Positions 1 through 8,564 of a stretch of 64,000 bases of DNA are shown here, piece by piece. The notes under the pieces are model-generated. The model ran no database searches. It saw only the letters and a program-made list of their open reading frames with translations, and was not told the origin of the DNA. Every line of letters begins with the position of its first letter. Positions within the stretch are counted from its first letter, which is position 1. The stretch lies in assembly GCA_910583735.1 (NCBI GenBank), contig CAJTXS010000003.1, positions 62,001 through 126,000 on the forward strand, read 5' to 3'. Made by a program: the position numbers and the translations under genes. The DNA is from an uncultured Christensenella sp. (GTDB taxonomy: Bacteria > Bacillota > Clostridia > Christensenellales > UBA3700).

Positions 1-113
1 GTGAGCGAAGCTATACGCGGACCGTAGTCGAGCGTGACAAGCAGGGTAACTTTGCCTGCGGTAAGCGACATACATCTGCCGTAGTTTTGCGTATCTGTTT
101 CTTTGACGAGCAT
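1..113 (-). CDS. Partial CDS at left edge, aldose-epimerase-like family (5' end only)
   Basis: Only the first 37 or so codons are present; the gene continues beyond the left edge. The protein begins MLVKETDTQNYGRCM and continues with a stretch ending LLVTLDYGPRI. An N-terminal NYGRC segment followed by a V/L-T-x-D-x-GPRI strand resembles small proteins of the galactose-mutarotase/aldose-1-epimerase-like fold. The start is supported by GGAGG lying 8 bases upstream of the ATG. It is followed at a distance by a sugar symporter on the same strand, which fits a carbohydrate role. The family call is from a short motif only. Confidence 0.5.
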   Translation of the reverse strand, partial: MLVKETDTQNYGRCMSLTAGKVTLLVTLDYGPRIASL

Positions 114-224
114 GTGCTCTACCTCCGTTATGTAGAAACTATACTATTATTATAACAAACAATAGTCGTAAATAACATAAAATTATTGTAATAACGCGCT
201 TTTTGCGATAAATTCGACTTTAAT

Positions 225-1784
225 TTATTCGCCGTCCGCTCCGTCGTTACCTTGAGCGGGCGTGCTCTTGCGCTCTTTCTTGACTTTGGAAGCTCCCGCA
301 AGCTCATTGAGAAGCGCCTCGCGCTCCGCCTGCTCCCCGTCCGTCAATGTATCGTTGTTGCCCGCGCGCTGCACGTCGAGGTAATACCTTACCCGAACGA
401 GCTTCTTATCGGTAATCTTGTATAGCATAGAGAATAGGAAACCGAGCGAAATGAGCACGGTGACAGACGCGCCGAGCAGCACTCTTATCGCAATCAGCGC
501 GGACTTGGGCTGCACTTGATTGACGCCGCTGATGTAGTGCGCTCCCGACAGCACCCAGCCCACTATGAGAATGGCGAGCGCGGTGCATATCTTGCGGCTG
601 AATGTCATAAGACCGGAGAAAGACCCCGTGTCGCGCTTGCCCAATTTGAGCTCGGCTACGTCCACGGTATCGGGGAAGATGAGCCAAGGCATCATCTGCG
701 TGCCGCCGAAACCCAATCCCAGTATTACGGCGAAGAGGGGCACAAGCCAGGTAGGCCAGCTCGGCTGATACACGGCGAGCAAGATGGCGCCCGCAATATA
801 GAGGGGCATGCCCACGCGGAAAGCGAACTGCTTGCTCTTAATCTTCATGAAATAATAGCACAGAGGTACTACGCATGCCGCGAGCACCATCATAGGACCT
901 ATCACGAACAGAGAACTCATATTCATGCCGAACAGCTTAAGTCCGCTTAAGATATTGTCGCAGTAATAGATTGCGAGCGCGGATATAAGGTCCATAGTGA
1001 GGAATGACGTGATGTACATGCCCAGATGCAGTCTAAAAGACTTAATCTTGAGCGGCTCGCTGTAAGACTTGAAAGAAAAGCGTTGCTTGCTCTCGGGCAG
1101 CGGCGTGCGCTCCTTTACGGTGAGCGCGCACAGTATCAGCGTAAGCGCGAATACCGAGCCGAAGCCGAGCGATATTATCAGCCAAAATTGAGTGAGAGTG
1201 ATGTTGCTCTCCTTAAACGCCTGCCATATCAGCGACGGTATGAGATAGCACAGACCCGCAGCCGCCATGTCGGTGACCAGCTTGAAAGTATTGGCGGCGT
1301 TACGCTGCCTGTAGTCGGAAGATATGTCGGATGAGAGCGAGCAATAAGGCACCTGCGATACGGTGGATACAGTGCAGTACACTAGGTAGGCGATAGCCAC
1401 TACTACGACCTTGCCGTAATATTGACCGCTGCCCTCTACCGCGCCCCAAGTCCAAGGCGCAAACAGGAATAACATGGCAGGGACGATAAGCAGTCCGCCG
1501 AGGAAGATAAAGGGCTTACGCCTGCCCAGCTTGCTGCGGAAATTGTCGGACAGATTGCCCATAAAGGGGTCGGACACCGCGTCCCAGAACTTGGCGAGCG
1601 TGATGATAGTGCCCGCTATGCCCGCTCCTATGCCCAGACCGTCCGTCATGAACACGAGCAGAATGAGCGAAATCATCGTGGCTTGTCCGCCGCCGAAGAA
1701 GTCGCCTATTCCGTAACTTATCTTTTCGCGCAGCGGTATGTAGTCCTCTGCGGCGCAGGGCAACGGTCTGTCGGATTTCTTCAT
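225..1784 (-). CDS. GPH-family (MelB-like) MFS sugar:cation symporter
   Basis: A 519-residue polytopic membrane protein expected to import a glycoside, pentoside or hexuronide with a cation. Near the N-terminus the pattern KISYGIGDFFGGG (residues 21-33) and, after the second helix, SDPFMGNLSDNFRSKLGRRK (71-90) are hallmarks of the glycoside-pentoside-hexuronide family; the aspartate in DPFMG is the conserved cation-site region. Roughly twelve hydrophobic segments follow. The C-terminal 60 residues are charged and probably cytoplasmic. Start ATG is preceded by GAGGTG at normal spacing. It stands alone, with no sugar-metabolic enzyme beside it except the partial epimerase-like gene at the edge, so the substrate cannot be named. 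Confidence 0.85.
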   Translation of the reverse strand: MKKSDRPLPCAAEDYIPLREKISYGIGDFFGGGQATMISLILLVFMTDGLGIGAGIAGTIITLAKFWDAVSDPFMGNLSDNFRSKLGRRKPFIFLGGLLIVPAMLFLFAPWTWGAVEGSGQYYGKVVVVAIAYLVYCTVSTVSQVPYCSLSSDISSDYRQRNAANTFKLVTDMAAAGLCYLIPSLIWQAFKESNITLTQFWLIISLGFGSVFALTLILCALTVKERTPLPESKQRFSFKSYSEPLKIKSFRLHLGMYITSFLTMDLISALAIYYCDNILSGLKLFGMNMSSLFVIGPMMVLAACVVPLCYYFMKIKSKQFAFRVGMPLYIAGAILLAVYQPSWPTWLVPLFAVILGLGFGGTQMMPWLIFPDTVDVAELKLGKRDTGSFSGLMTFSRKICTALAILIVGWVLSGAHYISGVNQVQPKSALIAIRVLLGASVTVLISLGFLFSMLYKITDKKLVRVRYYLDVQRAGNNDTLTDGEQAEREALLNELAGASKVKKERKSTPAQGNDGADGE

Positions 1785-2060
1785 TTATTCACCTCGTATA
1801 GCCGACTGAGGGCATCGGCGCGGTAGTAATTATATAAATTGCGGACTGCTATTATTAATAGACATGCCCGCTCTTCAATCTAAGACTGCACGCGCGAGGG
1901 ACTTATATCGCGCTATGTATTAATTATAAGGTAGAGGGCGCTTCGGTGTCAATGCCGCAGATGTAAGGTCCCGTCAAGATTTTTCCTCGCAAATAAATAA
2001 TAAATTTTATTCGTTTTACAACCTTACTATTGTGTATTATATAAAAAATTACCGTGCGAT

Positions 2061-2089
2061 TTGACGTATGTATATCGGATAGATAATAT
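2061..2089 (+). promoter_or_regulatory. Promoter of a structured leader transcript
   Basis: TTGACG and TAATAT are separated by 17 bases. The predicted start, near 2096, falls at the first base of a hairpin, and the transcript would carry a strong ribosome site and a 7-codon reading frame (2138-2161). Confidence 0.45.
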
Positions 2090-2094
2090 AAAAT

Positions 2095-2240
2095 GACGGC
2101 CGCTCATAGCGCGACCGTCGGGTGAGGAGGGATAGATATGTTAGCTCGGACGGCAAAATGAATAAAACCGTCCGTCATATCTCGATTGTCAAGTCGGACA
2201 TACGGCTTGTCCGCGGCTGTCCGAGAAAGGAAGATATTAC
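2095..2240 (+). other. Structured RNA leader with 7-codon ORF and alternative hairpins
   Basis: The stretch holds a GACGG...CCGTC hairpin (2095-2119), then GGAGG seven bases before ATG, opening a 7-codon frame MLARTAK that ends at 2161. The frame runs into a second hairpin (CGGACGG at 2147-2153 with CCGTCCG at 2168-2174). A third left arm, TCGGACA (2194-2200), can pair either with TGTCCG at 2208-2213 or TGTCCGA at 2218-2224. A longer frame (ATG at 2158, about 67 codons) overlaps the leader stop as ATGA but has an unconvincing composition. It matches no riboswitch class that I recognise. Confidence 0.35.
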
Positions 2241-2375
2241 GCTTCCTATACAGTCACATCATAACACGGCTAAGCGATTAATTCTACGCCTAATCGCATA
2301 TTTTACAATTAACTTATCCACCTTTTACATTCAAGTAACGAATATTAACATTCGTCAGTAAAATTTTACCTTTTG

Positions 2376-2404
2376 TTGACATATTGATATAACAATCGTA
2401 TAAT
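2376..2404 (+). promoter_or_regulatory. Consensus sigma-A promoter of the YugP-like gene
   Basis: A perfect TTGACA and a perfect TATAAT are separated by exactly 17 bases. The predicted transcript begins near 2411, leaving a leader of about 36 bases with AAAAAGGAG before the start codon. Confidence 0.85.
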
Positions 2405-2446
2405 ATATCCGTAATTTAGCCATAGAGGCTTAAAAAGGAGAAATAA

Positions 2447-3256
2447 ATGGGATTTTTGTGTTCAGGTATTTTCGCCGATCTCGCAAACGAATTCGGTGAA
2501 GACGTAGTCGTACTTGCAATGGCGATAGTTGTCGTGACTATCCTGATTGCGATTATGACCGTAGCGGCGCTCATAGCGCGTATAAGAGTGATATATCTGT
2601 ATTGGTTCGCCAACAGACATACGTCTTCGGGCGGTTACACTGGCGAGAGCGCGGCAAGGAAAGCGCTCGACGAGCTGGGATTTACCGACATACAGGTACG
2701 TAAGGCGGGCATATTCAGGACTATGATATTCGGCAACCACTACAACAGGTTCACCAAGACGATATGGCTGCGTCGCTCTACCATGTACGGCGACAACCTC
2801 ACTTCCGTAGGTCTTGCCGTTCAGAAAGTAGGTCTTGTCATGCAGGACAAGAGAGAGGAAAAGGCTTTCCGCACTCGCAGTCTGTTGCAGATGATAGGCG
2901 TATTCGGACCTATCTTGTTTATTCCGCTCGTAATCGTGGGCGTGATAATCGATATCGCGACAGGCTTTACCAAGATACCTTCGCTTGCTCTGCTCGGCGT
3001 AGGACTTGCCTTCTTTATCTGCTCTTTCGTATTCACAATGCTCAATATACCCGTTGAGAAGAAGGCAAATAAGGAAGCGCTCGAGTTCCTGCAAGGCAGC
3101 GACATGCTCACCGAGGACGAGCAGCACGAAGTCGCCAAGGTACTCAGAGGTTACCTAATAGCGTACGTAATCGACTTCATAATCAACGTGCTCAAGCTCA
3201 TACAGCTCATACTCAAGATTGTACTTCAAGTCGCATTGAGTAAGAAGAATAACTGA
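2447..3256 (+). CDS. YugP-like membrane protein lacking the HExxH zinc motif (predicted pseudoprotease)
   Basis: A 269-residue membrane protein with helices near 18-48, 148-170, 180-200 and 238-262. The central layout, GYTGESAARKALDELG, then HYN.RTKTIWL-type strands, then PVE.KANKEAL, follows the YugP/COG2738 neutral zinc metallopeptidase family of Bacillota. Where those enzymes carry AAHEAGHAIQ, this protein reads AVQKVGLVMQ (residues 124-133), so both histidines and the catalytic glutamate are absent. The family's downstream PVE segment is kept (E204). Expression signals are strong: a consensus promoter and AAGGAG 8 bases before ATG. A terminator follows. I infer a non-catalytic, perhaps regulatory or scaffolding, role; the reading frame is intact, so simple decay is unlikely. 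Confidence 0.7.
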   Translation: MGFLCSGIFADLANEFGEDVVVLAMAIVVVTILIAIMTVAALIARIRVIYLYWFANRHTSSGGYTGESAARKALDELGFTDIQVRKAGIFRTMIFGNHYNRFTKTIWLRRSTMYGDNLTSVGLAVQKVGLVMQDKREEKAFRTRSLLQMIGVFGPILFIPLVIVGVIIDIATGFTKIPSLALLGVGLAFFICSFVFTMLNIPVEKKANKEALEFLQGSDMLTEDEQHEVAKVLRGYLIAYVIDFIINVLKLIQLILKIVLQVALSKKNN

Positions 3257-3289
3257 TAGCTTTAAGACGGCTTTTCGGATAATAATGCG

Positions 3290-3320
3290 AGCCCGACCGA
3301 TAGCGGTCGGGCTTGTTGTT
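3290..3320 (+). terminator. Rho-independent terminator after the YugP-like gene
   Basis: An 8-bp GC-rich stem, GCCCGACC with GGTCGGGC, has a 6-base loop and is followed by TTGTTGTTT. Confidence 0.85.
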
Positions 3321-3631
3321 TGCAACGGCTGATTACCCTATTATATATAAGGTAATTTCTCAAAAATAATTTCAAAGACTGATAAAATATGCGTTCGTTT
3401 AACGCAGGACATTACAAAAAGTAGGCGCATATAATCCTTGGCTTTTCCTATATAATGCAGCGCACTGTACGGCTGTCAACCGAAGTCTGTCGGTATTATC
3501 GCGCGCAGGCTGCCGCGATATTGCATTGCTTTATGTCTATACCGTCATCGGGTCAATATAACCGACGGCTCTGTTCGACCGATATTTCAAGGTAAAATAT
3601 TTATATTAAGCAATATTAATGTCTGCGCGCA
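3321..3631. other. Intergenic stretch without recognised gene
   Basis: About 310 bases between the terminator and the deacetylase promoter. No reading frame with a ribosome site, no RNA-gene signature and no repeat were noted. Confidence 0.5.
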
Positions 3632-3637
3632 CATAAT
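3632..3637 (+). promoter_or_regulatory. -10 box (CATAAT) 6 bases before the deacetylase ATG
   Basis: CATAAT ends six bases before the ATG at 3644 and no Shine-Dalgarno sequence is present. The -35 region is poor. This is the weakest of five similar arrangements in the window that predict leaderless mRNAs. Confidence 0.35.
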
Positions 3638-3643
3638 AGCGGT

Positions 3644-4549
3644 ATGGCACTCAAGTTAAGACGCTTAAGTATATTTACGGCGATATTCGTTCTGCTCTGC
3701 GCCGCCTTTGTACCGCAGTTATATTTTGCATGCGCGCATACCCGAGCGAGCGCATTATCCGAGGACTGCGTCGCCGCGGCGTTTAACTCGCAGCTTGCGG
3801 GCGAGAGCGTTAAGATTACCGCCGTGATGTATCACAGCGTACTTAAGAGCAAGTCGGGCAAGTACATCGTATCTCCCGATACGTTCGAGAACGATTTGCG
3901 AATCTATCGCGACAGGGGTTACGTATCCGTGCTGCCGTCGGAGATAGCGGCGTACGTGAGGGGCGAGGGAGATTTGCCTGTTAAGCCGCTGCTCATTACA
4001 TTCGACGACGGACACTACAATAATCTGTATTATGCTCACGCTCTGCTGGAGAAGTACGGCATGCGCGCGCTCATCTCGCCGATAGGAGCCTTCAGCGAGC
4101 ACTCCGACTCCTCGGGCGACGACAGCAATCCCAACTACTCTCACCTCACCTGGGCGCAGATAGGCAAGATGGCAAGCAGCGGCGTGTGGGAAGTGGGCAA
4201 TCACACTTACAATATGCACGCCTACAAGCCTCGCTTCGGCATAGCGCGCAAGGCGGGCGAGAGCGACGCGCAGTACATGCAGGCGCTCAGAGACGACATC
4301 GGCAGAATGCACGAGATGCTTAAGGTCAAGAGCGGAGTGAGCGTTAAGACATTCGCTTATCCCTTCGGCAGATACACGCCGCAGTCGGAGAAGGCGCTGA
4401 AAGAGATGGGCTACGAAATAACCCTGACCTGTAACGAGGGCAAGACGGAAGTGAGGCGAGGCAGTCCGGACAGCGCCTTCTATATCAAGAGATACAACAG
4501 AGACGGAGACAGGAGCGCGGATTGGCTGATAAAAAAATTGGCACTGTAA
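3644..4549 (+). CDS. Secreted polysaccharide deacetylase (NodB domain)
   Basis: A 301-residue carbohydrate esterase family 4 protein, expected to remove acetyl groups from peptidoglycan or another N-acetylated glycan at the cell surface. It opens with a basic stretch and hydrophobic segment (MALKLRRLSIFTAIFVLLCA), a signal peptide or membrane anchor. The first NodB motif, LLITFDDGHYNN (about 117-128), supplies the catalytic base and metal aspartate; HTYNMH (about 187-192) is the HxxxxH-type metal motif; KTFAYPFGRY carries the downstream catalytic-site residues. The chain ends soon after the domain, with no cell-wall-binding repeats. The start is taken at the signal peptide although no Shine-Dalgarno is visible. 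Confidence 0.85.
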   Translation: MALKLRRLSIFTAIFVLLCAAFVPQLYFACAHTRASALSEDCVAAAFNSQLAGESVKITAVMYHSVLKSKSGKYIVSPDTFENDLRIYRDRGYVSVLPSEIAAYVRGEGDLPVKPLLITFDDGHYNNLYYAHALLEKYGMRALISPIGAFSEHSDSSGDDSNPNYSHLTWAQIGKMASSGVWEVGNHTYNMHAYKPRFGIARKAGESDAQYMQALRDDIGRMHEMLKVKSGVSVKTFAYPFGRYTPQSEKALKEMGYEITLTCNEGKTEVRRGSPDSAFYIKRYNRDGDRSADWLIKKLAL

Positions 4550-4550
4550 C

Positions 4551-4580
4551 TTGCAGTCGGCTATTGCGAGATGTTAAAAT
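4551..4580 (+). promoter_or_regulatory. Promoter of mnmE, leaderless geometry
   Basis: TTGCAG, an 18-base spacer and TAAAAT (with an upstream TGT extension) end six bases before the mnmE ATG. No ribosome-binding sequence can fit between the -10 box and the start codon. Confidence 0.6.
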
Positions 4581-4586
4581 ATAGAC

Positions 4587-5921
4587 ATGGATACAATAGC
4601 TGCGATATCCACGCCGCTCGGCAGCGGAGCGGTGGGGATAGTGAGATTGAGCGGAGACGACGCTCTAAAGATAGCAGACGAGCTCTTTAGACCGTACAGG
4701 GCGGCGCGTCTTACGGATGTTGCGCCTAACGTAATGTGTCTCGGACAGCTCGATTGCGCGGGTATATCGGACAGATGTCTCGCGGTATATTTTGCCGCGC
4801 CCAATTCCTACACGGGCGAAGACGTGGCGGAGTTCCACTGCCACGGCGGAGTAAGTCTTATCAAGCGAGTGCTCGGCGGATGTCTCGAGCGCGGCGCAAG
4901 AGCCGCCGACAGAGGCGAATTCACAAGGCGCGCTTTCCTTAACGGCAAGCTCGCGCTCAGCGACGCGGAAGGCGTAGCGGATATGATTAACGCGGATAGC
5001 GCGGCGGCTATCAACGCGGGATACAGATTGGTTACAGGCAAGACCTCTGCCGCAATCAAGGATATATCCGACAGACTGCTGGACAGCATATCGTATATGG
5101 AAGCAAGCCTCGACTATCCCGAGGAGATGGAAGAGGAAAGCCGACAGGACGCGCAAGATACGCTCGGCGCGTGCGTCGAGGAGCTTACCGCGCTGCTCTC
5201 TACCTGCGAGAGAGGCAGATATATCAAAGACGGCATTAAGGTCGCCATCATCGGCGTGACTAACGTGGGCAAGTCCTCGCTTTTCAACGCGCTCACGCAG
5301 TCGGACAGGGCGATAGTAACCGATATCGAAGGCACTACGCGCGACAGTATCGACGAGGTGATAGAGGCTGACGGTATAGCCTTGCGGCTGATAGACACCG
5401 CAGGCATACGCAAGAGCTGCGACAAGGTGGAGACCGCGGGAATAGAGCGCAGTAAAAAGCTCGCTGCGGGCAGCGACCTCGTACTGTTCGTTACAGACGG
5501 TTCCAGAGAGCTTACCGAGGAAGAGGAAGCGCTGCTTGACCGACTTAAAGCCGACGGCAAGAAGTTGATTATCGCAGTGAATAAGCGCGACCTGCCGCGT
5601 AAAAATTCTCTCCGAGGCATAGAGATAAGCGCCAAGACGGGAGAGGGTATCGACGAGATCAAGTCGGCTGCTGTCAAAGCGGTGCTCGACTGTAAGATAG
5701 ACGCCGGAGCGGAAGTAATCACTTCCGAGCGGCATAAAGATGCCATGCAACGCGCCTTGGAGCACGTGGAGAGCGCGCGGCGCAGTCTTCATGACGCGCC
5801 CGCGGAGTGCACCCTGCTCGACATGCGCGCGGCGTACAGAGCGCTGGGCGAGATTACGGGCGATACCGCGGATGAGAATATAATAGACAATATCTTTAAG
5901 AAGTTCTGTCTCGGCAAATAA
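4587..5921 (+). CDS. mnmE: tRNA modification GTPase MnmE
   Basis: Works with MnmG to add the (carboxymethyl)aminomethyl group to wobble uridine 34 of certain tRNAs. The 444-residue length is typical. The N-terminal folate-binding domain includes DRGEFTRRAFLNGKLAL; the inserted G domain carries GVTNVGKS (223-230), DIEGTTRD, DTAGIR and NKRD; the chain ends FCLGK, where the catalytic cysteine of the family motif C-(I/L)-GK is kept. It leads the mnmE-mnmG-rsmG-recF block on the plus strand. In related genomes this block is often next to jag/yidC; here it is about 19 kb away and in the opposite orientation. Confidence 0.97.
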   Translation: MDTIAAISTPLGSGAVGIVRLSGDDALKIADELFRPYRAARLTDVAPNVMCLGQLDCAGISDRCLAVYFAAPNSYTGEDVAEFHCHGGVSLIKRVLGGCLERGARAADRGEFTRRAFLNGKLALSDAEGVADMINADSAAAINAGYRLVTGKTSAAIKDISDRLLDSISYMEASLDYPEEMEEESRQDAQDTLGACVEELTALLSTCERGRYIKDGIKVAIIGVTNVGKSSLFNALTQSDRAIVTDIEGTTRDSIDEVIEADGIALRLIDTAGIRKSCDKVETAGIERSKKLAAGSDLVLFVTDGSRELTEEEEALLDRLKADGKKLIIAVNKRDLPRKNSLRGIEISAKTGEGIDEIKSAAVKAVLDCKIDAGAEVITSERHKDAMQRALEHVESARRSLHDAPAECTLLDMRAAYRALGEITGDTADENIIDNIFKKFCLGK

Positions 5922-5980
5922 GCGCACGCGCTCCCGCGCTTGCCGCGGCGCGATGACAAGAAGCTATGGCATATTAATTG

Positions 5981-6010
5981 TTGCCCGCGGCGGCACGAGT
6001 ATGTTAAAAT
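5981..6010 (+). promoter_or_regulatory. Promoter of mnmG, leaderless geometry
   Basis: TTGCCC, an 18-base spacer and TAAAAT with an upstream TGT end seven bases before GTG at 6018. Layout and sequence resemble the mnmE promoter. Confidence 0.55.
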
Positions 6011-6017
6011 TATTACC

Positions 6018-7877
6018 GTGAGCACTAAGAGTTACGACGCGATTGTTATAGGCGGAGGACATGCCGGAGTGGAGGCTGCCCTCGCGCTTGCGCGTACGGG
6101 ACACAAGACTCTTATGATGACGCTTACCCCCGACGCCATCGCGTATATGGCGTGCAATCCCGCAATAGGCGGCACGGCTAAGGGGCATCTCGTGCGCGAG
6201 GTAGACGCGCTTGGCGGACAGATAGGCATCAATGCCGACGCCACCGCTCTACAGATACGCATGCTCAATACGGGCAAGGGCGAGGCGGTGCAGTCGCTGC
6301 GCGCTCAGGCGGATAAAATCGCCTATCATATGAATATGAAGAGGACGCTGGAGACGCAGCCCAACCTCGACATATTGCAGAGCGAAGCGAGCGAGATATT
6401 GACTGAGGGCGGCGCGGTATGCGGCGTAAAGACGGCGCTGGGCGATACATACTTTTCACCCGTAGCGGTTGTGGCGACGGGAGTGTATCTCAACGCCAAC
6501 GTCGTAATAGGCGACTGGGTGCGCAAGACGGGACCGTCGGGCTTTTCGGCGGCGACAATGCTAACGGACAACCTCATTGGGCTGGGGCTGGAGGTAAGGA
6601 GATTCAAGACAGGCACGCCCGCGCGAGTGGACGGCAAGACGCTGGATTACTCCAAGATGAGCGTCCAGGAGGGCGAAGAGGGTATATATCCCTTTTCCTT
6701 TATGACAGACGGTTATATCGACAACATAAAGCCCTGCTATCTCACCTATACCACGGCGCAGACCAAGCAGATAATCCTGGACAATATACACCGCTCGCCC
6801 CTATACAACGGCTCTATCAAGAGCACGGGTCCGCGGTACTGCCCCTCTATCGAGGACAAGATAATGCGCTTTGCCGATAAGGAAAGGCATCAGATATTTA
6901 TAGAGCCGGAGAGCGCGTATACCGACGAGATGTATGTGCAAGGCATGTCCTCGTCGCTGCCCTTCGACGTGCAAGAGGCGATGTATCGCAGCGTAGAGGG
7001 CATGGAAAGGGCGCGCATAGTACGTTACGCCTACGCTATAGAGTACGATTGCATAGACTCCACCGCCTTAACCTCGAGCCTTGCGGTCAAGGGAGTGGGC
7101 GGACTGTACGCCTGCGGACAGATTAACGGCTCGAGCGGTTACGAGGAGGCTGCGGCTCAAGGGCTGATGGCGGGTATCAACGCCGCCAACTATTTAAGAG
7201 GTATGCCCGCGCTCGTGCTGGGACGCGACGAAGCGTATGCGGGCGTATTGATAGACGACCTCGTGACTAAGGGCACTAACGAGCCCTACCGAATGATGAC
7301 CGCGAGGGCGGAACACAGACTGCATCTCAGGCAGGAGAACGCGGATATGCGTCTCACGCAGAAAGGACGCGACGCGGGCTTGGTAGACGATGCGCGATAC
7401 GAGAGATATCTCAAGCGCAAGGCGGAACTGGACGAGTACAGGGCGCGCCTTAAGGACAGTCTGCCCGGGCAAGAGGCGCAGGCGTGTTGCCTTGCCGCGG
7501 GAATGCAGACAAATATGGGCGGCTCTGCGAGCGCCGAGGCTCTGATAAAGAGAGGGGTGCCTGCCGAGATAATAAGGCAATATACGGCGAGCTTTAAGGA
7601 CTGCGGCGCGAGGACCATGGCGGAGCTTGCTACCGAGTGTAGATACGAAGGGTATCTCAAGAAGCAGATTGCCGCCATCGAACAAGAGAAAAAACTTGAA
7701 CATAGGGCGCTTCCCGACGGAATAGATTATATTAACATGCACGGATTAAGGTTGGAAGCAAGACAAAAGCTGGACAAAATCAGACCTGCAAATTTAGGAC
7801 AGGCGTCGAGGATATCGGGTGTATCTCCAGCAGATATAACGGTACTCATGGCATATCTGTCCGTAAGGAGTAAATAA
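6018..7877 (+). CDS. mnmG: tRNA uridine-5-carboxymethylaminomethyl modification enzyme MnmG
   Basis: FAD-dependent partner of MnmE. The dinucleotide-binding motif GGGHAGVEAALALARTG begins about ten residues from the chosen GTG start; ACNPAIGGTAKGHLVREVDALGG and GVYACGQINGSSGYEEAAAQG-type segments are characteristic. The open frame extends upstream to a TTG at 5940, but that extension is not like the family, whereas GTG at 6018 gives the normal N-terminus (VSTKSYDAIVIGGG). The protein is then 619 residues, normal length. Its stop overlaps the rsmG start as TAATG, so the two are probably translationally coupled. Confidence 0.95.
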   Translation: MSTKSYDAIVIGGGHAGVEAALALARTGHKTLMMTLTPDAIAYMACNPAIGGTAKGHLVREVDALGGQIGINADATALQIRMLNTGKGEAVQSLRAQADKIAYHMNMKRTLETQPNLDILQSEASEILTEGGAVCGVKTALGDTYFSPVAVVATGVYLNANVVIGDWVRKTGPSGFSAATMLTDNLIGLGLEVRRFKTGTPARVDGKTLDYSKMSVQEGEEGIYPFSFMTDGYIDNIKPCYLTYTTAQTKQIILDNIHRSPLYNGSIKSTGPRYCPSIEDKIMRFADKERHQIFIEPESAYTDEMYVQGMSSSLPFDVQEAMYRSVEGMERARIVRYAYAIEYDCIDSTALTSSLAVKGVGGLYACGQINGSSGYEEAAAQGLMAGINAANYLRGMPALVLGRDEAYAGVLIDDLVTKGTNEPYRMMTARAEHRLHLRQENADMRLTQKGRDAGLVDDARYERYLKRKAELDEYRARLKDSLPGQEAQACCLAAGMQTNMGGSASAEALIKRGVPAEIIRQYTASFKDCGARTMAELATECRYEGYLKKQIAAIEQEKKLEHRALPDGIDYINMHGLRLEARQKLDKIRPANLGQASRISGVSPADITVLMAYLSVRSK

Positions 7878-8563
7878 TGGACATATTGGACAGTTATCTC
7901 GAGCGCTACGGCATCGAGGACATCAGGGAAAAGCTCGATATTTTTTACGAAGAATTGATCGAGTGGAACGAGAAGTTTAATCTCACGTCGATTACGGACA
8001 GAGACGCCGTGTACGAGAAGCACTTTATCGACAGTCTCTTTGCCGTGACAAGGCTGCCCGAAGGCGCAAAGGTATGCGACATCGGCAGCGGAGCGGGACT
8101 GCCCGTCATCCCCCTCGCCTTGGCGCGTCCCGACTGCGAGTTTACTTCCGTGGACAGTCTCAACAAGCGCGTGGGCTTTATGGACCACATCATCGAAGAG
8201 CTGGAGATAGACAATTGCTCCGCATATCACGACAGGGCGGAAGATTGGGCTAAGGAGCACAGAGAGGAGTACGACGTATGCACTGCTCGCGCGGTTGCGC
8301 CGCTCAATATCTTGGCGGAGTACTGCATGCCTCTTGTCAAGGTGGGCGGAATTATGCTCGCCTATAAGGGCGCGGACGGCGCGAAGGAATTAAAGACAGC
8401 CGCCAAGGCGCTCACTCTGCTGGGCGCGGGCAACGTCAATACGCTCAGTACTACCCTGCCTTGCGGCGACCGCAGAATGATTATCATGGTGCAGAAGGTC
8501 AAGCCTACCCCCGCATCTTATCCCAGAGGCGGCAACAAGCCGAGACTGTCGCCGCTGATATAG
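7877..8563 (+). CDS. rsmG: 16S rRNA (guanine-527-N7) methyltransferase RsmG
   Basis: SAM-dependent methylation of G527 in 16S rRNA. The 228-residue protein has the N-terminal LFYEELIEWNEKFNLTSI-type helix, the SAM motif CDIGSGAGLPVIPLALARP (about 68-86) and the aspartate of SVDSLNKR that contacts the cofactor. The ATG overlaps the mnmG stop and follows AAGGAG. RecF begins one base after its stop. Confidence 0.95.
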   Translation: MDILDSYLERYGIEDIREKLDIFYEELIEWNEKFNLTSITDRDAVYEKHFIDSLFAVTRLPEGAKVCDIGSGAGLPVIPLALARPDCEFTSVDSLNKRVGFMDHIIEELEIDNCSAYHDRAEDWAKEHREEYDVCTARAVAPLNILAEYCMPLVKVGGIMLAYKGADGAKELKTAAKALTLLGAGNVNTLSTTLPCGDRRMIIMVQKVKPTPASYPRGGNKPRLSPLI

Positions 8564-8564
8564 G

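Noticed and set aside
2122..2361. 79-codon plus-strand frame
   Set aside because: Starts inside a ribosome-site sequence, has basic random-like composition and overlaps hairpins; treated as part of the leader.
4665..5927. 420-codon minus-strand frame opposite mnmE
   Set aside because: Antisense shadow of mnmE, no ribosome site or family features.
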